A DNA stretch of 38,624 nucleotides from Bacteroidota bacterium (GCA_018969455.1 JAGWYI010000002.1:1-38624); one strand, 5' to 3'; counted from the first letter of the stretch, positions 27,153-36,694 are shown. The notes: generated by a model not told the origin, from the letters alone. Program-made: numbers and translations.

Positions 27153-30100
27153 TTATCGGATCAAGGTCGAATTTCCGTGTAAAATTTCTGTTTGTCCATC
27201 CAGATAGATTGCTTCTACCACCCATACGTACACACCCGGATCGCAGGCTTTGCCCCGGAAAGCGCCGTCCCAGCCAAAGGCACCGTCATTGGTTGTAAAA
27301 TTATCTGCCTGGTACACCAATTCACCCCAACGATCGTATAGACGGAAATTTTTAATTTTCGCATTGTTTTGTCCGTGTACCACAAGTCGGTCATTTTCGC
27401 CATCGCTGTTGGGGGTGAAAGCCGTGGGGACGTAAATACGCCGTGGGCGCTCTACTGAAATTCGAATACGATCCGTTCCTTCACATCCATTCGCATCAAC
27501 AACTTGTATTTTAAACCAATGTTGTTGCATCAAATTTTGCACCTGTGGATCGGGGCAGGTAAAGCAGGAAAGCCAGGTCGTGTCGCTGAAATTCCAGGCA
27601 AATTGATAAGGCTCAATACCATGTAATACCAGGGCATTCAATTGCGTATCTTGGCCGATTTCGATGCTGAAATCGGGACCAAGTTCAACTTCTACCTGAT
27701 CGGGCTGCTGTACCCGGATGGTATCAAGCGTGGCAATACATCCATTTTTGTCTATGATTTGCGGCTGATACAATCCGGCTGCGATGCCAATTTGCACGGC
27801 GGCTCCAATAAACTTCTGATTTCCTGTTGAATACCGGTAAGGTGGTGTGCCGCCGGCGCCGGAAAAGCTCATTTTTCCGTCTCTTCCACCAAAACAAGAT
27901 GGGTCTTCTTTTTGCACCTGTCCATATACGGAAGTATCGGGTTGAGGAATCATTAAATTGCCTGCATACACGCAGCCATTCTTGTCGGTAACATTCAACC
28001 AAACGGGTCCGGCAGCTTGCAATTGAATGCTGTCGTTGCTTGAGCCTGTTGACCAGCTAAAAGTATACGGCGGAACGCCCCCTTTGGCTTTGGCACGCGC
28101 GCCACCATCGGAACCGCCAAAACATTTGACAGGAATTGCCGATAAGTCGGCACGAAGGGCATCAGGCTCCGAAATACTTACCGTGGCAGTTTTTGGACAG
28201 CCTTTTGCATCGGTCACGGTAACAAAATATATGCCCGCTTTCATCCGTAATCCGATGGAATCGTTGGGGGCAGGCACGCCAGCACTCCAAAAGTATTGGT
28301 AAGGTGCGGTTCCACCACGACCTACCGCGCGGGCGCTTCCGCTTGCATTCCCCTGACAATCAACATTTTGAACATCTAAAATTGACACCTCAACAGGTTC
28401 CGGATTTCCCAGTGTGACCGATGCGGAACTTGTACAGCCTTGAGCGTCGGTGAGGGTCACGGTGTATTGCCCGAGCGCACTCAATCCGGTCGCCACAGGC
28501 TTATTTTGGGGTGGTTGGGTGCTCCAGGCATAAGTAAACAATGCGGGATCGGCGGTATTTGCTCCATAGAAAATGGCACTCAGACGGGCTTTGCCATCAT
28601 TGCCATTGTAGCAATTTGGATTTTCGTAGGCGCCCACGGCAAACAATTGATCTTGTTGCGTTACAATGGTTTGGGCGCTTTGGGAACACAAATTGGCATC
28701 GGTAACCGTGAGGGTATACACGCCGGTTGGCAGCCCAACTGCCTGTTGGGTGGTTTGCGCAGTGCCGTTGATGTCCCATAGATAAGTGAATGGAGGCGTT
28801 CCGCCAAAAACGGCGCCCCGGGCTTTACCGTCGGCGGCATTAAAACAAATGGTGTCGGCAAACTCGGGCAATTGGAGCACCAGCTCGGCTGCTGGTTCGG
28901 TTACGGGTTCAATAATGGTTCGGGTGCACGCTTTTGCGTCGGTGATGGTTGCGCGGTAAACACCTGCAAACAGACCAGAAATTTGGGTATTTTGATCAGA
29001 AAACCCATTCGGGCCGGTCCATTGAATGGAATATCCGGGAGTTCCCCCGTAAAGATCGATCAAAATAGAGCCGCTTGCCTGGCCCTTACACCGTACATTT
29101 TGGGTTGCCACGTTGATGGTAATTGCCGGAGGCTGGCCAATGGTAGCGGTTGCCGATTGAGTACAATTGTTGGCATCGGTAAGGGTAAGCGTGTAAACAC
29201 CGGCAGTTTGATTGTTTAAATTTTGTGTCGTGGCCCCATTGCTCCATTTATAGGAATATGGCGAGAGTCCGCCGCTTGCGGTCACCGAAATTTTTCCGTT
29301 GGCATCGGCAAAACAGCTGGCATCACTTACAAGTGTTTGTATTTGAATGGCTTGCGGTTGGGCTAAGCTTGCGCTTTGAGCGAGCGTACAGCCTTTGGCA
29401 TCAGTGATGGTTACGGTGTAGGATCCGGCAGACAAATTGGCGGCGGTTGCGCCGGTTTGTTGACCGGCATCACTCCATTTATAGGTGTAAGGACTGGTTC
29501 CACCAGCCGCTTGTACCGTTAAACTTCCTGAATTGCCCTGATTACAATCTACATTTACAGGTGTAATGGTTGCAGAAATGGCGTTGGGCGCAGGAACAAG
29601 TACAGATTGAACTGCAGTGCAGCCATTGGCATCCTTAACTGTTACGGTGTAATTTTGTGCAGCCAAATTGATTGCAGTTGCCGTAAGTTGAGGGGGCGTT
29701 GTATTCCAGGAATAGGTAAAAGCGCCAGTACCGCCGCTCGCCAAAGCAGCAGCGCTCCCATTTTGATCACCCAGGCAGGCAACACCAATAGCATTGACGG
29801 TAACAGAAATAGCGGGCGCCTGGCCGACACTCACAAATGCAGTGGTTGCACAGCCGTTGGCATCGGAGAGGGTGATGGTATAATTGCCAGCGGGCAAATT
29901 GTTGTTGATTGGGCCGTTGACATTGTTACTCCAGGCAAAGCCATAGGGCGGAACACCGCCGGATCCGGAAGCGGAAGCGCTTCCGCCAGGTAAACCAAAG
30001 CAAGGCGCCAGCGAAGACAAAGCGCTTACAGAAAGACTTGTTGGCTGGGTAAGGGTTGCCGAGGCCGTTGTTGTACAATTGTTTACATCGGTAATGGTCA

Positions 30101-32615
30101 CCGTATAAGTTCCTGCTGTCAAATTGGAGGCAGAAATGCCGGTTTGAGTCGGGCTGGTACTCCAAGTGTAAGTGTATGCAGCAGTTCCTCCGTTTGGAAC
30201 GGCCGTTAATTTTCCGTTGTCACCACCGAAGCAACTTACCGCCTGGACTGGTGTGGCTGTACCGGTCAATTGTTGTATTTCACCCACATTTACCGGTATT
30301 ACATTGGAACATCCCGTTCCATCGGTAATGGTTACGGTGTAAGTGCCCTGAGAGAGGTTTTGAAACAAACCCGTACTGTTGGTTTGAGTTCCCAATAAAA
30401 ATGCATAAGGCGGGTTGACCCCATCGGGTGTAAGTTGAATGCGGCCGTTGCTTCCTCCAAAACAGGAAACATCGGTCACGCTGGTGCTGGAAGCGGGTTT
30501 CTGGCAGCACACACCTGTACCGATTTGTGCGGTACAGGTATAGGCCGGATTAAAGCCGCGTACCTGCAGGGTAACTGGCGCACTATTAGACAATCCGGAA
30601 ATGGTATGCATGAGATTACCGGAAGCAGGAATCCAGCCTGCGCCATTCACATTAACCTCATATCCTGTGGCATTTGCGACGCTATTCCAGGAGAAAGTGG
30701 CATTTCCAGATCCAAAACTGGCACAATCAACGGTTGGAGCCGCAATTTCGGGTAAAATATCTATGCGCACGCTGTCGCTCACCACACAACCATATGAATC
30801 GGTTGCATACAACTTGTAGTTGGTAGAAGTACTTGGATGCAAGGTCGTTACCGGACATGTTGGACAATTTACACCAACAATGGGCGTCCATTGATAATCT
30901 ACCTTGTAATTGGGCTCAAATGTGATGGTCCAGTCGAGCAAGTTTCCTACATTACCCAAACCATCGTCGCGCAATTGTAGCTGCCAAACTCCATTCGCCG
31001 GGTAATTGCCATCCCAAAGATCGCTCCATTCCCCTTCTGGCAAAAAGTCTCCCGTGAAAGGTGCTGCACTGGATGGGGCAACAGGGCCCGGGAAATTGAT
31101 CTTTTTGGTTGCACTAGGCTTGAAACAGGTATTTGTATAGTTGTCGCCGCTGCCGCCGTTGTCGGTCGATAGCTCCAGATACTGCCCGCCAGGGGAAATC
31201 AGGTACATGTCTATGTCATCATCCCAACTATGGGCAATGTTCAGGCAAACCGAGCGGATGGAATTGGCGGTAAGAATTGCCGGTGTAACACCCGAAACGG
31301 TAATGGGCGAAAATACTGGTCCGAACAAGAACGGGATTTGATAATCCTGAAAATTGCTAAAAGAGGGCGGCGGCGGGTAAACGATTGGCAAGGTACCGTT
31401 GACATTCAAGGCCGGTGCATTTTGACAAAGCGCTGTATCCGGGCGCAAAGACGGTGGAAGCAATGCATTGTCTTTTATAAAAACGACAATTGTATCGCGC
31501 GTACATATATCGCGCTGAAAATCAAAGGCGAATGACTCCAAAGGCTCCGAAATGTTGTCCTCAATCGCATTGATGGGAATGGATAATTCGGTTTGGCCGG
31601 CGGGAATAATCAAATTATTGGGGATATTGGGGAAATCAACTCCATTAATTGCGGTCCCAAAAAACGAACAATCGATCTTAAAATCGGTGGTTTGGGGGTT
31701 GGGTATTCGGAAAGTCACCGACGCAGCGGCACAGCCTTCCACAATTTTACCATCGGGGCTTGCTGTTACCAATTCGGCCCGTAAGGTTCCGGTACCGAAA
31801 CTCTTGGCCTCAAGAAAAACGCCTGAATCCCATGCGGAATCACCCACATCGGCAATTGCCAGGGTAATGGTGTATTGTTGGCAAGGAACCACCACGGCTT
31901 CTGCTGTAAATACTTTGGTAAAACCGTCATAAACAGGTTGCTTGTTGCTAGCCAAATTATCGTTGTAAAAAATGGCATTTAAAGGGTCACAACCTGGTAC
32001 TGAAGGGTTGGAAGGATGTAAATTATTGATGGCTACCGGAAGATTGGTTCCCGGAATTAGGGCGATGTTTTTGGGAGTAGCATAACCGGGCCCCTGTATA
32101 AAGAACCCGAAAATGTCGTTGTACTGGGTACATGCAAATTCCGGGTATTCTTCCGAAGCGAAAACATAGCGAAAACGAAGGGTATCCGAAACTGGTATAA
32201 AGGTAATTTTATACACTGCCACATCGTTCAAAGTTCCCGTAGTCACGGCCTTCAAGTTGGGATCGGTTGCAGTGCTGCCGTTGCCGTTGGATGCAAAAAT
32301 CATCCCGTCCTCTTCAGAACCGTAGTTGTTACCCTGGGTTTGAGCACGCCCTGAAGTCATGATAATGCCGCGATCAAGTCCGAGTACCTGTTTCCCTCCG
32401 GTAAAATAACCCACTGCCTCAGGTTTCCCGTTGAAAGTGATGTTGGTTACCTCTACCCCATTGCCCAATAAGATGTTGGAAATCAAATTTTGGGGCGTAA
32501 TAGGCGACACAGTGGCATCAGTGACTTGCATCTGAGCCAGTGCCAATTGGGTGAAAAACAAGAAAAAGATGCAGGGTAAAATTTGTTTTGGGGAATGGCA
32601 ATGTGTGTAGTTCAT
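27153..32615 (-). CDS. Giant SprB-repeat protein: choice-of-anchor L domain, P-domain-like module, ~12 SprB repeats, gliding-motility-associated (T9SS type B) C-terminal domain
   Basis: 1820 aa. FRYVFASEEYPEFACTQYNDIFGFFIQGPGY (choice-of-anchor L); CLNIAHSWDDDIDMYLISPGGQYLELSTDNGGSGDNYTNTCF (P-domain-like); repeated xxVxCfGgxnGxaxxxaxGGtxPYtYxWs...YTVTITDaxGC units; C-terminal IYVPTAFTPNSDGENDRLVVHGQ...NFRLYDRWGELVYQADNF. Confidence 0.92.
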   Translation of the reverse strand: MNYTHCHSPKQILPCIFFLFFTQLALAQMQVTDATVSPITPQNLISNILLGNGVEVTNITFNGKPEAVGYFTGGKQVLGLDRGIIMTSGRAQTQGNNYGSEEDGMIFASNGNGSTATDPNLKAVTTGTLNDVAVYKITFIPVSDTLRFRYVFASEEYPEFACTQYNDIFGFFIQGPGYATPKNIALIPGTNLPVAINNLHPSNPSVPGCDPLNAIFYNDNLASNKQPVYDGFTKVFTAEAVVVPCQQYTITLAIADVGDSAWDSGVFLEAKSFGTGTLRAELVTASPDGKIVEGCAAASVTFRIPNPQTTDFKIDCSFFGTAINGVDFPNIPNNLIIPAGQTELSIPINAIEDNISEPLESFAFDFQRDICTRDTIVVFIKDNALLPPSLRPDTALCQNAPALNVNGTLPIVYPPPPSFSNFQDYQIPFLFGPVFSPITVSGVTPAILTANSIRSVCLNIAHSWDDDIDMYLISPGGQYLELSTDNGGSGDNYTNTCFKPSATKKINFPGPVAPSSAAPFTGDFLPEGEWSDLWDGNYPANGVWQLQLRDDGLGNVGNLLDWTITFEPNYKVDYQWTPIVGVNCPTCPVTTLHPSTSTNYKLYATDSYGCVVSDSVRIDILPEIAAPTVDCASFGSGNATFSWNSVANATGYEVNVNGAGWIPASGNLMHTISGLSNSAPVTLQVRGFNPAYTCTAQIGTGVCCQKPASSTSVTDVSCFGGSNGRIQLTPDGVNPPYAFLLGTQTNSTGLFQNLSQGTYTVTITDGTGCSNVIPVNVGEIQQLTGTATPVQAVSCFGGDNGKLTAVPNGGTAAYTYTWSTSPTQTGISASNLTAGTYTVTITDVNNCTTTASATLTQPTSLSVSALSSLAPCFGLPGGSASASGSGGVPPYGFAWSNNVNGPINNNLPAGNYTITLSDANGCATTAFVSVGQAPAISVTVNAIGVACLGDQNGSAAALASGGTGAFTYSWNTTPPQLTATAINLAAQNYTVTVKDANGCTAVQSVLVPAPNAISATITPVNVDCNQGNSGSLTVQAAGGTSPYTYKWSDAGQQTGATAANLSAGSYTVTITDAKGCTLAQSASLAQPQAIQIQTLVSDASCFADANGKISVTASGGLSPYSYKWSNGATTQNLNNQTAGVYTLTLTDANNCTQSATATIGQPPAITINVATQNVRCKGQASGSILIDLYGGTPGYSIQWTGPNGFSDQNTQISGLFAGVYRATITDAKACTRTIIEPVTEPAAELVLQLPEFADTICFNAADGKARGAVFGGTPPFTYLWDINGTAQTTQQAVGLPTGVYTLTVTDANLCSQSAQTIVTQQDQLFAVGAYENPNCYNGNDGKARLSAIFYGANTADPALFTYAWSTQPPQNKPVATGLSALGQYTVTLTDAQGCTSSASVTLGNPEPVEVSILDVQNVDCQGNASGSARAVGRGGTAPYQYFWSAGVPAPNDSIGLRMKAGIYFVTVTDAKGCPKTATVSISEPDALRADLSAIPVKCFGGSDGGARAKAKGGVPPYTFSWSTGSSNDSIQLQAAGPVWLNVTDKNGCVYAGNLMIPQPDTSVYGQVQKEDPSCFGGRDGKMSFSGAGGTPPYRYSTGNQKFIGAAVQIGIAAGLYQPQIIDKNGCIATLDTIRVQQPDQVEVELGPDFSIEIGQDTQLNALVLHGIEPYQFAWNFSDTTWLSCFTCPDPQVQNLMQQHWFKIQVVDANGCEGTDRIRISVERPRRIYVPTAFTPNSDGENDRLVVHGQNNAKIKNFRLYDRWGELVYQADNFTTNDGAFGWDGAFRGKACDPGVYVWVVEAIYLDGQTEILHGNSTLIR

Positions 32616-32896
32616 CCGGTATGAAAATTAAAAAAAGTGCTCAAGACCTTCTCTGAGATACAGGATTCCAACCGGGAGGATGGGAGCAGGATTACGGATT
32701 AAAGTTGTTTGTCAATTGAAAGCCTAAATGTAGGAGTTTCTTCCAATTCCAAATGTATTATTCCCCAGGAAAAACAATTCCATCTGTCAAATCCGGTCTT
32801 TTATCTAATTTTGAAATCCAACGCACCAACTTCTTGTTTGTTTTGCAGGAATTACCCCGAACCGAACCTGTCCATTTAAAATAATTTAAATTTAAT

Positions 32897-34684
32897 ATGA
32901 ATCAGTTTTTCAAGTTTCTCTTCGCTTCCTGTCTGGGCACTGCACTGGCTTTGTTTCTGCTGTTCTGGATCGGTGTGGGCTGGATTACAAGCCTGGCTGG
33001 CAGCGCAACTTCCAAAGAAAAAGTGCAGATTGAGGAAAATTCGGTACTCGAACTCGATTTTAAAAAACAAATTCCGGAAAAAACCAACAACCTGTCCATG
33101 GATCCCTTTGATGTGGAACAGGAAGACATTCTGGGTTTGCAAGATATTCTGAGCGCGATTAAAAAGGCTAAGGAAGATCCCGATATCAAAGGTATTTTCA
33201 TCAATGGCTCCGAAATTTCGGCGGGAAAGGCTACGGCATCGGCTATTCGCGCCGCTATTGCCGATTTTAAAACCGCCAACAAATTCGTAGTGGCCTATGC
33301 CCACTACTATACCCAGGGTGGTTATTACCTCGCTTCGGTGGCCGATTCTATTTTGATCAATCCTGTGGGTGGCGTCGACTTTCGCGGATATGCCAGCATG
33401 ATCGCTTTCTATAAAGGCATGCTCGATAAATTAGACATCAAAATGCGCATTTTTTATGCCGGCAAATTCAAAAGCGCCACCGAACCGTTCCGTTTCGATA
33501 AAATGAGCGATGAAAACAAACTTCAGGTGCGCGCATACCTGAATACCTTGTACGACAATACCGTGCAGGAAATTGCCCTGAGCCGCCACCTGACCGAAGC
33601 GCAGGTGCGCACCATCGCCGAAAATTACGACGGCCGCAGTGCAGAAAGTGCATTGAAAGCCCATCTGGTGGATCGCATTGCCCACGAAGACGAAGTTTAT
33701 GCCCTCTTGCGCCAAAACATCGGGCTAAAAGCCAAAGACAAAATCAACCGCATTTCGGTAGAAGATTATTTTAACAACCGCGCAAAAAAATTAGACCTGA
33801 GCACCAAAGACAAAATTGCCGTTGTATATGCCGAAGGTACCATCACGGATGGCGCCGAACGCCAGGCCGGAAATATTACCGACGGTGAATTTGTCAAAAT
33901 TTTGCGCAAAATCCGCAAAGACGAACATGTGCGCGCCGTAGTATTGCGCGTCAACTCCCCCGGCGGCAGCGTGCTGGCCAGCGAAAACATTTTCCGCGAA
34001 GTGATGCTGTGCAAAGCAGAAGGCAAACCCGTGGTGGTGAGCATGGGCGACGTAGCGGCATCCGGCGGGTATTACATCGCCTGCCAGGCCGACAGCATTT
34101 TTGCCGAAGCCAATACCATTACCGGCTCCATCGGGGTGTTCGGCATGATCCCGATTTTGCAAAATACCATGAAAAACAAACTGGGCATCACCTACGACAC
34201 GGTGCGCACCAGCAAATACGCCGCATTTGGCTCCCCTTTCATCGATTTTTCAGATGCCGAAGGTAAAATGATCCAGGATCGCATCGATGAGACCTACCAG
34301 AACTTCCTCGAAAAAGTAGCAACCGGACGCAAAAAAACGCCTGAACAAATCAATGAAATCGCGCAAGGACGCATCTGGGCAGGCTCAACAGCCAAATCAA
34401 TCGGTCTGGTTGACGATATCGGCGGACTCGACCGAGCCATCAAAGCAGCCGCTCAATTGGCGCATTTAGACAAATTCCGCACGACCGATTTCCCTCGAAC
34501 CCAAACCGGTATCGAACAATTTATCGAAAAAATAACGCGCAAAAAAGACCGCGATGATTACGTGCGCACCCACATGCTGCAATCGGAACTCGACGATTTG
34601 TACCCGATGTACAAAACCTTGCACGACATCCGCCAAAACAGCGGCATCCAGATGCGCATGCCGTATGAGTTGATGATCCGGTAA
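32897..34684 (+). CDS. sppA: Signal peptide peptidase SppA, 67K type
   Basis: N-terminal [27 protein letters not shown]...[49 protein letters not shown]...[40 protein letters not shown]. Confidence 0.95.
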   Translation: MNQFFKFLFASCLGTALALFLLFWIGVGWITSLAGSATSKEKVQIEENSVLELDFKKQIPEKTNNLSMDPFDVEQEDILGLQDILSAIKKAKEDPDIKGIFINGSEISAGKATASAIRAAIADFKTANKFVVAYAHYYTQGGYYLASVADSILINPVGGVDFRGYASMIAFYKGMLDKLDIKMRIFYAGKFKSATEPFRFDKMSDENKLQVRAYLNTLYDNTVQEIALSRHLTEAQVRTIAENYDGRSAESALKAHLVDRIAHEDEVYALLRQNIGLKAKDKINRISVEDYFNNRAKKLDLSTKDKIAVVYAEGTITDGAERQAGNITDGEFVKILRKIRKDEHVRAVVLRVNSPGGSVLASENIFREVMLCKAEGKPVVVSMGDVAASGGYYIACQADSIFAEANTITGSIGVFGMIPILQNTMKNKLGITYDTVRTSKYAAFGSPFIDFSDAEGKMIQDRIDETYQNFLEKVATGRKKTPEQINEIAQGRIWAGSTAKSIGLVDDIGGLDRAIKAAAQLAHLDKFRTTDFPRTQTGIEQFIEKITRKKDRDDYVRTHMLQSELDDLYPMYKTLHDIRQNSGIQMRMPYELMIR

Positions 34685-34705
34685 TATTTGCTGTTAAAAA
34701 AATGT

Positions 34706-34740
34706 CGCGGCCTCAAAAAGTTTCCCTTTTTGAGGCCGCG
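34706..34740. terminator. Strong hairpin terminator after sppA
   Basis: 15-bp perfect stem CGCGGCCTCAAAAAG/CTTTTTGAGGCCGCG, loop TTTCC. Confidence 0.8.
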
Positions 34741-34816
34741 TTGTTTGTAGCGGCATGCAACATGCCCGGAAGTCCTTATTTTTTGATGCGTTTTCCGGAA
34801 AATTGGCCGTTTTTCA
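34741..34816. repeat. Duplicated segment: copy 1 of lipoprotein 3' end plus its downstream sequence (partner 36524-36599)
   Basis: By manual alignment, 74 of 76 positions are identical to 36524-36599 (differences at 34758 and 34789). Confidence 0.9.
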
Positions 34817-34829
34817 TCCGGATGGTGTT
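34776..34829 (-). pseudogene. Remnant C-terminus of a lipoprotein paralog (NTIRMKNGQFSGKRIKK*)
   Basis: Minus-strand reading matches DTFRLKNGQFSGKLIKK* at the end of the intact gene at 36559-37086. An in-frame stop (34830-34832) lies directly upstream. Confidence 0.75.
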
Positions 34830-34962
34830 TTAGTATATAAATTTACCGACATTAATTCTATAATTCAAGCGGTTAAAATGAAATCATTTAAATTTAACAA
34901 ACAAAAATATGCGCGTTTCAGAAGCATTTTTACAAGCCAACTTTTAATTTACAAAATGGCTA

Positions 34963-35043
34963 AAAACCTTGCACGACATCCGCCAAAACAGCGGCATCCA
35001 GATGCGTTTGTCGTTTGAATTGCTGATTGAACAGGGCGCGTAA
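34963..35043 (+). pseudogene. Second, divergent sppA 3' end (…[26 protein letters not shown])
   Basis: 34963-35006 is identical to 34613-34656 inside sppA. It then diverges but stays coding-compatible: [10 protein letters not shown] in the intact gene versus MRLSFELLIEQGA* here. Confidence 0.85.
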
Positions 35044-35072
35044 GCCTGGCATGTGCTTTCCGGGAAAAACGC

Positions 35073-35080
35073 TATTTTTG
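35073..35080 (+). promoter_or_regulatory. Candidate -7 element (TATTTTTG) for the AAA-ATPase gene
   Basis: Matches TAnnTTTG, 24 nt upstream of ATG at 35105; no clear -33 partner. Confidence 0.3.
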
Positions 35081-35104
35081 CCTGTCAGATAAATCAGCAT
35101 ACAC

Positions 35105-36694
35105 ATGCCAAAAAAACTCCCGCTCGGGCTTCAGGATTTCAAGGGCATCATCGAAGACGGGTACAAGTACATTGATAAAACCCGATACTTGTATCAGATG
35201 ACCTCAAGCGGCAAGTATTTCTTCCTCTCCCGCCCCCGCCGGTTTGGGAAATCCATCACCATCAATACCCTGCACGAACTGTTCAGCGGCAGCCGGGAAT
35301 TGTTTGAGGGCCTGTGGATTCAGGACAAATGGGACTGGAATAAAAAGCACCCGGTGTTGCGCCTTACTTTTACCGGAATCGGGTTTGTTGAACAGGGACT
35401 GGAAGCGGGCATGCATTATTTATTAAACAAAAACATCAAAGACCATGGATTGCCCGCCGTTGATTTGCCCGTCAGCGGAAAATTTGAATATTTGATTCAA
35501 GCACTCTCCGAAAGAGGCAAAGTAGTGGTGTTGATTGATGAATACGATGCGCCCATCATCCATTATTTGGGGGGCGACACCCAACGCGCCATCCAAAACC
35601 GGGAACTGTTGCGCGAATTTTATACCGTGCTCAAAAACAACGACAGCTACCTGGAATTCGTTTTCCTTACCGGCGTGAGCAAGTTCAGCAAAACCGGCAT
35701 TTTTTCCGGATTGAACAACCTCACCGACCTGAGCATACACCCCGCTTATGCTACCATGCTGGGCTACACCCAATCGGAACTGGAACACCATTTCAGCGAA
35801 GAAATTGAAAATACGGCGCAAACCATGAATCTGAGCCGGGAGGCGCTGCTTAATAAAATGAAGACCTGGTACAATGGATACCGGTTTCATTACCTGGCAG
35901 ATAAAGTGTACAACCCTGTTTCAGTGAACATGTTTTTTGATCGGCAGGAGTTCGAAAACTTCTGGTTTGCCACTGGAACGCCTACTTTTCTCATCAATTT
36001 ATTGAAAAAAGACGGCATTTTCGACCTCAATCACACCCGGCAAACGGTGCTGGACTTCGACAGTTTCGATCTGGAGGATATCCGAACCTATGGGCTGCTG
36101 TACCAAACCGGTTACCTCACCATTCAATCGCGCGATGCTTTTGGACAGTACACGCTCGATTACCCCAATCTGGAGGTTAAAAACGCCATGCTGGCTTATC
36201 TGCTGGAGGCTTTTGGCGGGGTATCGAAAGGGACAGGCATATCCACTGCCATCCGCATGGAAATTGCCTTTATGGAAAATGATCTGGAAACGGTAATCCG
36301 CAGTTTGCAAGCCATTTTTGCCGATATTCCCTATTTCCTGGTCGAGAAATACCCCGAAAAATTCTTCCACGCGGCGATACACCTCTTGTTTACCTACATC
36401 GGCATTCGCGTTCGCAGCGAGGTATGTACCACAGAAGGCCGGGCCGACAGCATGGTGGAAACACCCACCCATGTGTATATTTTAGAATACAAACTGGATA
36501 AAAGTCCGCAGGCAGCACTCGAGTTGTTTGTAGCGGCATGTAACATGCCCGGAAGTCCTTATTTTTTGATGAGTTTTCCGGAAAATTGGCCGTTTTTCAA
36601 ACGAAACGTGTCTGGATATGCGGAATACGGCCGGACTTTAACAATAAAACTCAGGTTAAATACACCTTTTATTTCTTTCGTAATTGTATCATAG
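35105..36694 (+). CDS. AAA-ATPase-like / PD-(D/E)XK nuclease superfamily protein with an apparently replaced C-terminus
   Basis: LPLGLQDFKGIIEDGYKYIDKTRYLYQMTSSGKYFFLSRPRRFGKSITINTL (AAA-ATPase-like, Walker A), VVLIDEYDAPI (Walker B), RSEVCTTEGRADSMVETPTHVYILEYKLDKS (PD-(D/E)XK: GRAD...EYK). From ~36524 the frame runs through sequence antisense to the neighbouring lipoprotein gene. Confidence 0.85.
   Translation: MPKKLPLGLQDFKGIIEDGYKYIDKTRYLYQMTSSGKYFFLSRPRRFGKSITINTLHELFSGSRELFEGLWIQDKWDWNKKHPVLRLTFTGIGFVEQGLEAGMHYLLNKNIKDHGLPAVDLPVSGKFEYLIQALSERGKVVVLIDEYDAPIIHYLGGDTQRAIQNRELLREFYTVLKNNDSYLEFVFLTGVSKFSKTGIFSGLNNLTDLSIHPAYATMLGYTQSELEHHFSEEIENTAQTMNLSREALLNKMKTWYNGYRFHYLADKVYNPVSVNMFFDRQEFENFWFATGTPTFLINLLKKDGIFDLNHTRQTVLDFDSFDLEDIRTYGLLYQTGYLTIQSRDAFGQYTLDYPNLEVKNAMLAYLLEAFGGVSKGTGISTAIRMEIAFMENDLETVIRSLQAIFADIPYFLVEKYPEKFFHAAIHLLFTYIGIRVRSEVCTTEGRADSMVETPTHVYILEYKLDKSPQAALELFVAACNMPGSPYFLMSFPENWPFFKRNVSGYAEYGRTLTIKLRLNTPFISFVIVS
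36524..36599. repeat. Duplicated segment: copy 2 (partner 34741-34816)
   Basis: 74 of 76 positions identical to 34741-34816 by manual alignment. Confidence 0.9.

Noticed and set aside
27153-32615. Possible CRISPR or tandem-repeat array in the giant gene
   Set aside because: The periodicity is protein-level SprB repeats (~80 aa) with diverged DNA, not short direct repeats with unique spacers.
34755-35018. 87-aa plus-strand ORF
   Set aside because: Runs through the lipoprotein remnant, the AT-rich filler and the sppA remnant in the wrong frame; a chimeric by-product of the rearrangement.
34741-36599. Insertion sequence or transposon bounded by the 76-bp direct repeats
   Set aside because: No transposase and no terminal inverted repeats; the repeat is the coding 3' end of the lipoprotein gene, so a classical IS/target-site duplication does not fit. 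76 bp is also too long for typical TSDs.
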